NCBI GenBank assembly: GCA_964057225.1
Contig: OZ059895.1
Location: 1,240,001-1,304,000, forward strand
Direction: 5' to 3'
Source of the DNA: Auanema rhodensis
Taxonomy: Eukaryota; Nematoda; Chromadorea; Rhabditida; Rhabditidae
Length of the DNA stretch: 64,000 bases
The number at the start of each line of letters is the position of its first letter. The stretch's first letter is position 1. A program made the position numbers and the translations under genes. The notes under the pieces are model-generated. The model did not search any database. It was not told the DNA's origin and saw nothing but the letters and a program-made list of their open reading frames with translations. Positions 22,001-35,400 of this stretch are shown piece by piece.

Positions 22001-24626
22001 TTTGGAAGCAATGTTGAGTGTACATGGAAACTCAACATACACTAATGCATCATTTTTCAAACGATCATAATTAATTTTTGTATTAAGCGTTTCTCAATGT
22101 AGTATAGTGCATTCGATGCGGATTTTTAAGCTGCGTCGATCTGTGTTATCAGATTTGCGCTAGCTTAAAAATGCACCGAGATATCAACTGATATAAGTTC
22201 ACACTTATATCCTCGATTTTCACCCTGAAGAATTAATTTTTTCGTTGAATAACATTGTCCATCGTCTTTGCCTTGAAAAAAAGAATCTAAAAACATCTAC
22301 TTTTTGCTAAATTATTTTGAAATTTTTCGAAAAAATTTTTGTCAAAATGTTTTTGGAAGCAATGTTGAGTGTACATGGAAACTCAACATACACTAATGCA
22401 TCATTTTTCAAACGATCAGAACTAATTTTTGTATTAAGCGTTTCTCAATTTAGTATAGTGCATTCGATGCGGATTTTTAAGCTGCGTCGATCTGTGTTAT
22501 CAGATTTGCGCTAGCTGAAAAATGCACCGAGATATCAACTGATATAAGTTCACACTTATATCCTCGATTTTCACTCTGAAGAATTAATTTTTTCGTTGAA
22601 TAACATTGTCCATCGTCTTTGCCTTGAAAAAAGGAATCTAAAAACATCTACTTTTTGCTAAATTATTTTGAAATTTTTCGAAAAAATTTTTGTCAAAATG
22701 TTTTTGGAAGCAATGTTGAGTGTACATGGAAACTCAACATACACTAATGCATCATTTTTCAAACGATCATAACTAATTTTTGTATTAAGCGTTTCTCGAT
22801 GTAGTATAGTGCATTCGATGCGGATTTTTAAGCTGCGTCGTTCTGTGTTATCAGATTTGCGCTAGCTTAAAAATGCACCGAGATATCAACTGATATAAGT
22901 TCACACTTATATCCTTGATTTTCACCCTGAAGAATTAATTTTTTCGTTGAATAACATTGTCCATCGTCTTTGCCTTGAAAAAAGGAATCTAAAAACATCC
23001 ACTTTTTGCTAAATTATTTTGAAAATTTTCGAAAAAATTTTTGTCAAAATGTTTTTGGAAGCAATGTTGAGTGTACATGGAAACTCAACATACACTAATG
23101 CATCATTTTTCAAACGATCATAATTAATTTTTGTATTAAGCGTTTCTCAATTTAGTATAGTGCATTCGATGCGGATTTTTAAGCTGCGTCGATCTGTGTT
23201 ATCAGATTTGCGCTAGCTTAAAAATGCACCGAGATATCAACTGATATAAGTTCACACTTATATCCTCGATTTTCACCCTGAAGAATTAATTTTTTCGTTG
23301 AATAACAATGTCCATCGTCTTTGCCTTGAAAAAAAGAATCTAAAAACATCTACTTTTTGCTAAATTATTTTGAAATTTTTCGAAAAAATTTTTGTCAAAA
23401 TGTTTTTGGAAGCAATGTTGAGTGTACATGGAAACTCAACATACACTAATGCATCATTTTTCAAACGATCACAACTAATTTTTGTATTGAGCGTTTCTCA
23501 ATGTAGTATAGTGCATTCGATGCGGATTTTTAAGCTGCGTCGATCTGTGTTATCAGATTTGCGCTAGCTTAAAAATGCACCGAGATATCAACTGATATAA
23601 GTTCACACTTATATCCTCGATTTTCACCCTGAAGAATTAATTTTTTCGTTGAATAACATTGTCCATCGTCTTTGCCTTGAAAAAAGGAATCTGAAAACAT
23701 CTACTTTTTGCTAAATTATTTTGAAATTTTTCGAAAAAATTTTTGTCAAAATGTTTTTGGAAGCAATGTTGAGTGTACATGGAAACTCAACATACACTAA
23801 TGCATCATTTTTCAAACGATCAGAACTAATTTTTGTATTAAGCGTTTCTCAATTTAGTATAGTGCATTCGATGCGGATTTTTAAGCTGCGTCGATCTGTG
23901 TTATCAGATTTGCGCTAGCTGAAAAATGCACCGAGATATCAACTGATATAAGTTCACACTTATATCCTCGATTTTCACCCTGAAGAATTAATTTTTTTGT
24001 TGAATAACATTGTCCATCGTCTTTGCCTTGAAAAAAGGAATCTAAAATCATCTACTTTTTGCTAAATTATCTTGAAATTTTTCGAAAAAATTTTTGTCAA
24101 AATGTTTTTGGAAGCAATGTTGAGTGTACATGGAAACTCAACATACACTAATGCATCATTTTTCAAACGATCATAATTAATTTTTGTATTAAGCGTTTCT
24201 CAATGTAGTATAGTGCATTCGATGCGGATTTTTAAGCTGCGTCGATCTGTGTTATCAGATTTGCGCTAGCTTAAAAATGCACCGAGATATCAACTGATAT
24301 AAGTTCACACTTATATCCTCGATTTTCACCCTGAAGAATTAATTTTTTCGTTGAATAACATTGTCCATCGTCTTTGCCTTGAAAAAAAGAATCTAAAAAC
24401 ATCTACTTTTTGCTAAATTATTTTGAAATTTTTCGAAAAAATTTTTGTCAAAATGTTTTTGGAAGCAATGTTGAGTGTACATGGAAACTCAACATACACT
24501 AATGCATCATTTTTCAAACGATCATAATTAATTTTTGTATTAAGCGTTTCTCAATGTAGTATAGTGCATTCGATGCGGATTTTTAAGCTGCGTCGATCTG
24601 TGTTATCAGATTTGCGCTAGCTTAAA
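19011..24626 (+). repeat. Satellite domain 6: nested 4-mer (1404-bp) and 10-mer (3510-bp) repeats
   Basis: Sixteen units start at 19011 and every 351 bases to 24276. The marker unit TCACTCTG/CGATGTAG/CGTTCTG occurs at 19011, 21117 and 22521. The CCTTGATT/CATCCAC/GAAAATTTTCG unit follows each time (19362, 21468, 22872), then an AACAATGTCC unit (19713, 21819, 23223). Five units, 19011-20765, recur in order 3510 bases later at 22521-24275. Units 20766-22169 recur largely with a 1404-bp shift. Rare states shared by 19713 and 23223 (ACAACT with GTATTGAG), but not by 21819, show that 21819 is a recombinant. The equivalent part of the second copy (49503-51608) holds only one pass through these types, so this expansion is local. 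Confidence 0.9.
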
Positions 24627-24789
24627 AATGCACCGAGATATCAACTGATATAAGTTCACACTTATATCCTCGATTTTCACCCTGAAGAATTGATTTTTTC
24701 GTTGAAAAACATTGTCCATCGTCTTTGCCTTAAAAAAAGGAATCTAAAAACATCTACTTTTTGCTAAATTATCTTGAAATTTTTCGAAA

Positions 24790-24805
24790 AAATTTTTGGA
24801 AGCAA
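24790..24805 (+). repeat. Monomer with 14-bp deletion
   Basis: AATTTTTGGAAGC replaces the normal AATTTTTG...TTTTTGGAAGC, so 14 bases starting GTCAAAATG are missing, in the otherwise most conserved part of the unit. The deletion lies between two TTTTTG copies, a typical slippage or single-strand annealing configuration. The related unit at 51609 is intact at this site. Confidence 0.93.
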
Positions 24806-25295
24806 TGTTGAGTGTACATGGAAACTCAACATACACTAATGCATCATTTTTCAAACGATCATAATTAATTTTTGTATTAAGCGTTTCTCAATGTAGTATA
24901 GTGCAATCGATGCGGATTTTTAAGCTGCGTCGATCTGTGTTATCAGATTTGCGCTAGCTTAAAAATGCACCGAGATATCAACTGATATAAGTTCACACTT
25001 ATATCCTCGATTTTCACCCTGAAGAATTAATTTTTTCGTTGAATAACATTGTCCATCGTCTTTGCCTTGAAAAAAAGAATCTAAAAACATCTACTTTTTG
25101 CTAAATTATTTTGAAATTTTTCGAAAAAATTTTTGTCAAAATGTTTTTGGAAGCAATGTTGAGTGTACATGGAAACTCAACATACACTAATGCATCATTT
25201 TTCAAACGATCATAACTAATTTTTGTATTAAGCGTTTCTCAATGTAGTATAGTGCATTCGATGCGGATTTTTAAGCTGCGTCGATCTGTGTTATC

Positions 25296-25306
25296 AGATT
25301 TCGCTA
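25296..25306 (+). repeat. 1-bp deletion marker (GATTTCGCTAG)
   Basis: The normal GATTTGCGCTAG has lost one G. The identical deletion recurs at 52292-52302, in the equivalent unit of the second long copy, and I saw it nowhere else. It is a shared derived marker linking the two blocks. Confidence 0.93.
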
Positions 25307-28300
25307 GCTTAAAAATGCACCGAGATATCAACTGATATAAGTTCACACTTATATCCTCGATTTTCACCCTGAAGAATTAATTTTTTCGTTGAATAACATT
25401 GTCCATCGTCGTTGCCTTGAAAAAAGGAATCTGAAAACATCTACTTTTTGCTAAATTATTTTGAAATTTTTCGAAAAAATTTTTGTCAAAATGTTTTTGG
25501 AAGCAATGTTGAGTGTACATGGAAACTCAACATACACTAATGCATCATTTTTCAAACGATCAGAACTAATTTTTGTATTAAGCGTTTCTCAATTTAGTAT
25601 AGTGCATTCGATGCGGATTTTTAAGCTGCGTCGATCTGTGTTATCAGATTTGCGCTAGCTGAAAAATGCACCGAGATATCAACTGATATAAGTTCACACT
25701 TATATCCTCGATTTTCACCCTGAAGAATTAATTTTTTCGTTGAATAACATTGTCCATCGTCTTTGCTTTGAAAAAAGGAATCTAAAAACATCTACTTTTT
25801 GCTAAATTATCTTGAAATTTTTCGAAAAAATTTTTGTCAAAATGTTTTTGGAAGCAATGTTGAGTGTACATGGAAACTCAACATACACTAATGCATCATT
25901 TTTCAAACGATCATAATTAATTTTTGTATTAAGCGTTTCTCAATGTAGTATAGTGCAATCGATGCGGATTTTTAAGCTGCGTCGATCTGTGTTATCAGAT
26001 TTGCGCTAGCTTAAAAATGCACCGAGATATCAACTGATATAAGTTCACACTTATATCTTCGATTTTCACCCTGAAGAATTAATTTTTTTGTTGAATAACA
26101 TTGTCCATCGTCTTTGCCTTGAAAAAAGGAATCTAAAAACATCTACTTTTTGCTAAATTATCTTGAAATTTTTCGAAAAAATTTTTGTCAAAATGTTTTT
26201 GGAAGCAATGTTGAGTGTACATGGAAACTCAACATACACTAATGCATCATTTTTCAAACGATCATAATTAATTTTTGTATTAAGCGTTTCTCAATGTAGT
26301 ATAGTGCAATCGATGCGGATTTTTAAGCTGCGTCGATCTGTGTTATCAGATTTGCGCTAGCTTAAAAATGCACCGAGATATCAACTGATATAAGTTCACA
26401 CATATATCCTCGATTTTCACCCTGAAGAATTAATTTTTTTGTTGAATAACATTGTCCATCGTCTTTGCCTTGAAAAAAAGAATCTAAAAACATCTACTTT
26501 TTGCTAAATTATTTTGAAATTTTTCGAAAAAATTTTTGTCAAAATGTTTTTGGAAGCAATGTTGAGTGTACATGGAAACTCAACATACACTAATGCATCA
26601 TTTTTCAAACGATCATAATTAATTTTTGTATTAAGCGTTTCTCAATGTAGTATAGTGCATTCGATGCGGATTTTTAAGCTGCGTCGATCTGTGTTATCAG
26701 ATTTGCGCTAGCTTAAAAATGCACCGAGATATCAACTGATATAAGTTCACACTTATATCCTCGATTTTCACCCTGAAGAATTAATTTTTTCGTTGAATAA
26801 CATTGTCCATCGTCGTTGCCTTGAAAAAAGGAATCTGAAAACATCTACTTTTTGCTAAATTATTTTGAAATTTTTCGAAAAAATTTTTGTCAAAATGTTT
26901 TTGGAAGCAATGTTGAGTGTACATGGAAACTCAACATACACTAATGCATCATTTTTCAAACGATCAGAACTAATTTTTGTATTAAGCGTTTCTCAATTTA
27001 GTATAGTGCATTCGATGCGGATTTTTAAGCTGCGTCGATCTGTGTTATCAGATTTGCGCTAGCTGAAAAATGCACCGAGATATCAACTGATATAAGTTCA
27101 CACTTATATCCTCGATTTTCACCCTGAAGAATTAATTTTTTCGTTGAATAACATTGTCCATCGTCTTTGCCTTGAAAAAAGGAATCTAAAAACATCTACT
27201 TTTTGCTAAATTATTTTGAAATTTTTCGAAAAAATTTTTGTCAAAATGTTTTTGGAAGCAATGTTGAGTGTACATGGAAACTCAACATACACTAATGCAT
27301 CATTTTTCAAACGATCATAACTAATTTTTGTATTAAGCGTTTCTCGATGTAGTATAGTGCATTCGATGCGGATTTTTAAGCTGCGTCGTTCTGTGTTATC
27401 AGATTTGCGCTAGCTTAAAAATGCACCGAGATATCAACTGATATAAGTTCACACATATATCCTCGATTTTCACCCTGAAGAATTAATTTTTTCGTTGAAT
27501 AACATTGTCCATCGTCTTTGCCTTGAAAAAAAGAATCTAAAAACATCTACTTTTTGCTAAATTATTTTGAAATTTTTCGAAAAAATTTTTGTCAAAATGT
27601 TTTTGGAAGCAATGTTGAGTGTACATGGAAACTCAACATACACTAATGCATCATTTTTCAAACGATCATAATTAATTTTTGTATTAAGCGTTTCTCAATG
27701 TAGTATAGTGCATTCGATGCGGATTTTTAAGCTGCGTCGATCTGTGTTATCAGATTTGCGCTAGCTTAAAAATGCACCGAGATATCAACTGATATAAGTT
27801 CACACTTATATCCTCGATTTTCACCCTGAAGAATTAATTTTTTTGTTGAATAACATTGTCCATCGTCTTTGCCTTGAAAAAAAGAATCTAAAAACATCTA
27901 CTTTTTGCTAAATTATCTTGAAATTTTTCGAAAAAATTTTTGTCAAAATGTTTTTGGAAGCAATGTTGAGTGTACATGGAAACTCAACATACACTAATGC
28001 ATCATTTTTCAAACGATCATAATTAATTTTTGTATTAAGCGTTTCTCAATGTAGTATAGTGCATTCGATGCGGATTTTTAAGCTGCGTCGATCTGTGTTA
28101 TCAGATTTGCGCTAGCTTAAAAATGCACCGAGATATCAACTGATATAAGTTCACACTTATATCCTCGATTTTCACCCTGAAGAATTAATTTTTTCGTTGA
28201 ATAACATTGTCCATCGTCTTTGCCTTGAAAAAAAGAATCTAAAAACATCTACTTTTTGCTAAATTATTTTGAAATTTTTCGAAAAAATTTTTGTCAAAAT

Positions 28301-29269
28301 GTTTTTGGAAGCAATGTTGAGTGTACATGGAAACTCAACATACACTAATGCATCATTTTTCAAACGATCATAATTAATTTTTGTATTAAGCGTTTCTCAA
28401 TGTAGTATAGTGCATTCGATGCGGATTTTTAAGCTGCGTCGATCTGTGTTATCAGATTTGCGCTAGCTTAAAAATGCACCGAGATATCAACTGATATAAG
28501 TTCACACTTATATCCTCGATTTTCACCCTGAAGAATTGATTTTTTCGTTGAAAAACATTGTCCATCGTCTTTGCCTTGAAAAAAGGAATCTAAAAACATC
28601 TACTTTTTGCTAAATTATCTTGAAATTTTTCGAAAAAATTTTTGTCAAAATGTTTTTGGAAGCAATGTTGAGTGTACATGGAAACTCAACATAAACTAAT
28701 GCATCATTTTTCAAACGATCATAATTAATTTTTGTATTAAGCGTTTCTCAATGTAGTATAGTGCAATCGATGCGGATTTTTAAGCTGCGTCGATCTGTGT
28801 TATCAGATTTGCGCTAGCTTAAAAATGCACCGAGATATCAACTGATATAAGTTCACACTTATATCTTCGATTTTCACCCTGAAGAATTAATTTTTTTGTT
28901 GAATAACATTGTCCATCGTCTTTGCCTTGAAAAAAGGAATCTAAAAACATCTACTTTTTGCTAAATTATCTTGAAATTTTTCGAAAAAATTTTTGTCAAA
29001 ATGTTTTTGGAAGCAATGTTGAGTGTACATGGAAACTCAACATACACTAATGCATCATTTTTCAAACGATCATAATTAATTTTTGTATTAAGCGTTTCTC
29101 AATGTAGTATAGTGCATTCGATGCGGATTTTTAAGCTGCGTCGATCTGTGTTATCAGATTTGCGCTAGCTTAAAAATGCACCGAGATATCAACTGATATA
29201 AGTTCACACTTATATCCTCGATTTTCACCCTGAAGAATTAATTTTTTCGTTGAATAACATTGTCCATCG

Positions 29270-29286
29270 TCTTTGCCTTTGCTAAA
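29270..29286 (+). repeat. Monomer with 30-bp deletion
   Basis: GTCTTTGCCTT runs directly into TGCTAAATTATT, so the 30-base stretch that normally carries the GAAAAAAGGAATCT region and the T tract is absent. The shared TT at the join suggests microhomology. The unit starting at 29175 is 321 bp long as a result. Confidence 0.93.
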
Positions 29287-29495
29287 TTATTTTGAAATTT
29301 TTCGAAAAAATTTTTGTCAAAATGTTTTTGGAAGCAATGTTGAGTGTACATGGAAACTCAACATACACTAATGCATCATTTTTCAAACGATCAGAACTAA
29401 TTTTTGTATTAAGCGTTTCTCAATTTAGTATAGTGCATTCGATGCGGATTTTTAAGCTGCGTCGATCTGTGTTATCAGATTTGCGCTAGCTGAAA

Positions 29496-32400
29496 AATGC
29501 ACCGAGATATCAACTGATATAAGTTCACACTTATATCCTCGATTTTCACCCTGAAGAATTAATTTTTTCGTTGAATAACATTGTCCATCGTCTTTGCCTT
29601 GAAAAAAGGAATCTAAAAACATCTACTTTTTGCTAAATTTTTTTGAAATTTTTCGAAAAAATTTTTGTCAAAATGTTTTTGAAAGCAATGTTGAGTGTAC
29701 ATGGAAAGTCAACATACACTAATGCATCATTTTTCAAACGATCATAACTAATTTTTGTATTAAGCGTTTCTCAATGTAGTAAAATGCATTCGATGCGGAT
29801 TTTTAAGCTGCGTCGATCTGTCTTATCAGATTTGCGCTAGCTTAAAAATGCACCGATATATCAACTGATATAAGTTCACACTTATATCCTCGATTTTCAC
29901 CCTGAAGAATTAATTTTTTCGTTGAATAACATTGTCCATCGTCTTTGCCTCGAAAAAAGGAATCTGAAAACATCTACTTTTTGCTAAATTATTTTGAAAT
30001 TTTTCGAAAAAATTTTTGTCAAAATGTTTTTGGAAGCAATGTTGAGTGTACATGGAAACTCAACATACACTAATGCATCATTTTTCAAACGATCATAATT
30101 AATTTTTGTATTAAGCGTTTCTCAATTTAGTATAGTGCATTCGATGCGGATTTTTAAGCTGCGTCGATCTGTGTTATCAGATTTGCGCTAGCTTAAAAAT
30201 GCACCGAGATATCAACTGATATAAGTTCACACTTATATCCTCGATTTTCACCCTGAAGAATTAATTTTTTCGTTGAATAACATTGTCCATCGTCTTTGCC
30301 TTGAAAAAAGGAATCTGAAAACATCTACTTTTTGCTAAATTATTTTGAAATTTTTCGAAAAAATTTTTGTCAAAATGTTTTTGGAAGCAATGTTGAGTGT
30401 ACATGGAAACTCAACATACACTAATGCATCATTTTTCAAACGATCATAACTAATTTTTGTATTAAGCGTTTCTCAATTTAGTATAGTGCATTCGATGCGG
30501 ATTTTTAAGCTGCGTCGATCTGTGTTATCAGATTTGCGCTAGCTGAAAAATGCACCGAGATATCAACTGATATAAGTTCACACTTATATCCTCGATTTTC
30601 ACCCTGAAGAATTAATTTTTTCGTTGAATAACATTGTCCATCGTCTTTGCCTTGAAAAAAGGAATCTAAAAACATCTACTTTTTGCTAAATTATTTTGAA
30701 ATTTTTCGAAAAAATTTTTGTCAAAATGTTTTTGGAAGCAATGTTGAGTGTACATGGAAACTCAACATACACTAATGCATCATTTTTCAAACGATCATAA
30801 CTAATTTTTGTATTAAGCGTTTCTTAATGTAGTATAGTGCATTCGATGCGGATTTTTAAGCTGCGTCGTTCTGTGTTATCAGATTTGCGCTAGCTTAAAA
30901 ATGCACCGAGATATCAACTGATATAAGTTCACACATATATCCTCGATTTTCACCCTGAAGAATTAATTTTTTCGTTGAATAACATTGTCCATCGTCTTTG
31001 CCTTGAAAAAAAGAATCTAAAAACATCTACTTTTTGCTAAATTATTTTGAAATTTTTCGAAAAAATTTTTGTCAAAATGTTTTTGGAAGCAATGTTGAGT
31101 GTACATGGAAACTCAACATACACTAATGCATCATTTTTCAAACGATCATAATTAATTTTTGTATTAAGCGTTTCTCAATGTAGTATAGTGCATTCGATGC
31201 GGATTTGTAAGCTGCGTCGATCTGTGTTATCAGATTTGCGCTAGCTTAAAAATGCACCGAGATATCAACTGATATAAGTTCACACATATATCCTCGATTT
31301 TCACCCTGAAGAATTAATTTTTTCGTTGAATAACATTGTCCATCGTCTTTGCCTTGAAAAAAAGAATCTAAAAACATCTACTTTTTGCTAAATTATTTTG
31401 AAATTTTTCGAAAAAATTTTTGTCAAAATGTTTTTGGAAGCAATGTTGAGTGTACATGGAAACTCAACATACACTAATGCATCATTTTTCAAACGATCAT
31501 AATTAATTTTTGTATTAAGCGTTTCTCAATGTAGTATAGTGCATTCGATGCGGATTTTTAAGCTGCGTCGATCTGTGTTATCAGATTTGCGCTAGCTTAA
31601 AAATGCACCGAGATATCAACTGATATAAGTTCACACTTATATCCTCGATTTTCACCCTGAAGAATTAATTTTTTCGTTGAATAACATTGTCCATCGTCTT
31701 TGCCTTGAAAAAAGGAATCTAAAAACATCTACTTTTTGCTAAATTATTTTGAAATTTTTCGAAAAAATTTTTGTCAAAATGTTTTTGGAAGCAATGTTGA
31801 GTGTACATGGAAACTCAACATACACTAATGCATCATTTTTCAAACAATCATAATTAATTTTTGTATTAAGCGTTTCTCAATTTAGTATAGTGCATTCGAT
31901 GCGGATTTTTAAGCTGCGTCGATCTGTGTTATCAGATTTGCGCTAGCTTAAAAATGCACCGAGATATCAACTGATATAAGTTCACACTTATATCCTCGAT
32001 TTTCACCCTGAAGAATTAATTTTTTCGTTGAATAACATTGTCCATCGTCTTTGCCTTGAAAAAAGGAATCTGAAAACATCTACTTTTTGCTAAATTATTT
32101 TGAAATTTTTCGAAAAAATTTTTGTCAAAATGTTTTTGGAAGCAATGTTGAGTGTACATGGAAACTCAACATACACTAATGCATCATTTTTCAAACGATC
32201 ATAACTAATTTTTGTATTAAGCGTTTCTCAATTTAGTATAGTGCATTCGATGCGGATTTTTAAGCTGCGTCGATCTGTGTTATCAGATTTGCGCTAGCTG
32301 AAAAATGCACCGAGATATCAACTGATATAAGTTCACACTTATATCCTTGATTTTCACCCTGAAGAATTAATTTTTTCGTTGAATAACATTGTCCATCGTC

Positions 32401-35400
32401 TTTGCCTTGAAAAAAGGAATCTAAAAACATCTACTTTTTGCTAAATTATTTTGAAATTTTTCGAAAAAATTTTTGTCAAAATGTTTTTGGAAGCAATGTT
32501 GAGTGTACATGGAAACTCAACATACACTAATGCATCATTTTTCAAACGATCATAATTAATTTTTGTATTAAGCGTTTCTCAATGTAGTATAGTGCATTCG
32601 ATGCGGATTTTTAAGCTGCGTCGATCTGTGTTATCAGATTTGCGCTAGCTTAAAAATGCACCGAGATATCAACTGATATAAGTTCACACTTATATCCTCG
32701 ATTTTCACCCTGAACAATTAATTTTTTCGTTGAATAACATTGTCCATCGTCTTTGCCTTGAAAAAAGGAATCTGAAAACATCTACTTTTAGCTAAATTAT
32801 TTTGAAATTTTTCGAAAAAATTTTTGTCAAAATGTTTTTGGAAGCAATGTTGAGTGTACATGGAAACTCAACATACACTAATGCATCATTTTTCAAACGA
32901 TCAGAACTAATTTTTGTATCAAGCGTTTCTCAATGTAGTATAGTGCATTCGATGCGGATTTTTAAGCTGCGTCGATCTGTGTTATCAGATTTGCGCTAGC
33001 TTAAAAATGCACCGAGATATCAACTGATATAAGTTCACACTTATATCCTCGATTTTCACCCTGAAGAATTAATTTTTTCGTTGAATAACATTGTCCATCG
33101 TCTTTGCCTTGAAAAAAGGAATCTAAAAACATCTACTTTTTGCTAAATTATTTTGAAATTTTTCGAAAAAATTTTTGTCAAAATGTTTTTGGAAGCAATG
33201 TTGAGTGTACATGGAAACTCAACATACACTAATGCATCATTTTTCAAACGATCATAATTAATTTTTGTATTAAGCGTTTCTCAATTTAGTATAGTGCATT
33301 CGATGCGGATTTTTAAGCTGCGTCGATCTGTGTTATCAGATTTGCGCTAGCTTAAAAATGCACCGAGATATCAACTGATATAAGTTCACACTTATATCCT
33401 CGATTTTCACCCTGAAGAATTAATTTTTTCGTTGAATAACATTGTCCATCGTCTTTGCCTTGAAAAAAAGAATCTAAAAACATCTACTTTTTGCTAAATT
33501 ATTTTGAAAGTTTTCGAAAAAATTTTTGTCAAAATGTTTTTGGAAGCAATGTTGAGTGTACATGGAAACTCAACATACACTAATGCATCATTTTTCAAAC
33601 GATCATAACTAATTTTTGTATTAAGCGTTTCTCAATGTAGTATAGTGCATTCGATGCGGATTTTTAAGCTGCGTCGATCTGTGTTATCAGATTTGCGCTA
33701 ACTTAAAAATGCACCGAGATATCAACTGATATAAGTTCACACTTATATCCTCGATTTTCACCCTGAAGAATTAATTTTTTCGTTGAATAACATTGTCCAT
33801 CGTCTTTGCCTTGAAAAAAGGAATCTGAAAACATCTACTTTTTGCTAAATTATTTTGAAATTTTTCGAAAAAATTTTTGTCAAAATGTTTTTGGAAGCAA
33901 TGTTGAGTGTACATGGAAACTCAACATACACTAATGCATCATTTTTCAAACGATCAGAACTAATTTTTGTATTAAGCGTTTCTCAATTTAGTATAGTGCA
34001 TTCGATGCGGATTTTTAAGCTGCGTCGATCTGTGTTATCAGATTTGCGCTAGCTGAAAAATGCACCGAGATATCAACTGATATAAGTTCACACTTATATC
34101 CTCGATTTTCACCCTGAAGAATTAATTTTTTCGTTGAATGACATTGTCCATCGTCTTTGCCTTGAAAAAAGGAATCTGAAAACATCTACTTTTTGCTAAA
34201 TTATTTTGAAATTTTTCGAAAAAATTTTTGTCAAAATGTTTTTGGAAGCAATGTTGAGTGTACATGGAAACTCAACATACACTAATGCATCATTTTTCAA
34301 ACGATCAGAACTAATTTTTGTATTAAGCGTTTCTCAATTTAGTATAGTGCATTCGATGCGGATTTTTAAGCTGCGTCGATCTGTGTTATCAGATTTGCGC
34401 TAGCTGAAAAATGCACCGAGATATCAACTGATATAAGTTCACACTTATATCCTCGATTTTCACCCTGAAGAATTAATTTTTTCGTTGAATAACATTGTCC
34501 ATCGTCTTTGCCTTGAAAAAAGGAATCTAAAAACATCTACTTTTTGCTAAATTATTTTGAAATTTTTCGAAAAAATTTTTGTCAAAATGTTTTTGGAAGC
34601 AATGTTGAGTGTACATGGAAACTCAACATACACTAATGCATCATTTTTCAAACGATCATAACTAATTTTTGTATTAAGCGTTTCTCAATGTAGTATAGTG
34701 CAATCGATGCGGATTTTTAAGCTGCGTCGATCTGTGTTATCAGATTTGCGCTAGCTTAAAAATGCACCGAGATATCAACTGATATAAGTTCACACTTATA
34801 TCCTCGATTTTCACCCTGAAGAATTAATTTTTTCGTTGAATAACATTGTCCATCGTCTTTGCCTTGAAAAAAGGAATCTAAAAACATCTACTTTTTGCTA
34901 AATTATTTTGAAATTTTTCGAAAAAATTTTTGTCAAAATGTTTTTGGAAGCAATGTTGAGTGTACATGGAAACTCAACATACACTAATGCATCATTTTTC
35001 AAACGATCATAACTAATTTTTGTATTAAGCGTTTCTCAATTTAGTATAGTGCATTCGATGCGGATTTTCAAGCTGCGTCGATCTGTGTTATCAGATTTGC
35101 GCTAGCTTAAAAATGCACCGAGATATCAACTGATATAAGTTCACACATATATCCTCGATTTTCACCCTGAAGAATTAATTTTTTCGTTGAATAACATTGT
35201 CCATCGTCTTTGCCTTGAAAAAAAGAATCTAAAAACATCTACTTTTTGCTAAATTATTTTGAAATTTTTCGAAAAAATTTTTGTCAAAATGTTTTTGGAA
35301 GCAATGTTGAGTGTACATGAAAACTCAACATACAATAATGCATCATTTTTCAAACGATCATAATTAATTTTTGTATTAAGCGTTTCTCAATGTAGTATAG

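Larger units (their letters stand above)
24627..29495 (+). repeat. Satellite domain 7: mixed monomers with small deletions
   Basis: Units start at 24627, 24964, 25314, 25665, 26016, 26367, 26718, 27069, 27420, 27771, 28122, 28473, 28824 and 29175. Units 25314 and 26718 share the rare GTCGTTGCC and lie 1404 bases apart, marking a 4-mer duplication (25314-26717). Units 24627 and 28473 share GAATTGAT and TTGAAAAAC. Unit 26016 resembles 28824 (ATCTTCGATT, TTTTTTTG). Units 24276-25664 followed by 27069-28121 match 51258-53713 of the second copy. Three indels change the phase: 14 bp, 1 bp and 30 bp, listed separately. Confidence 0.88.
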
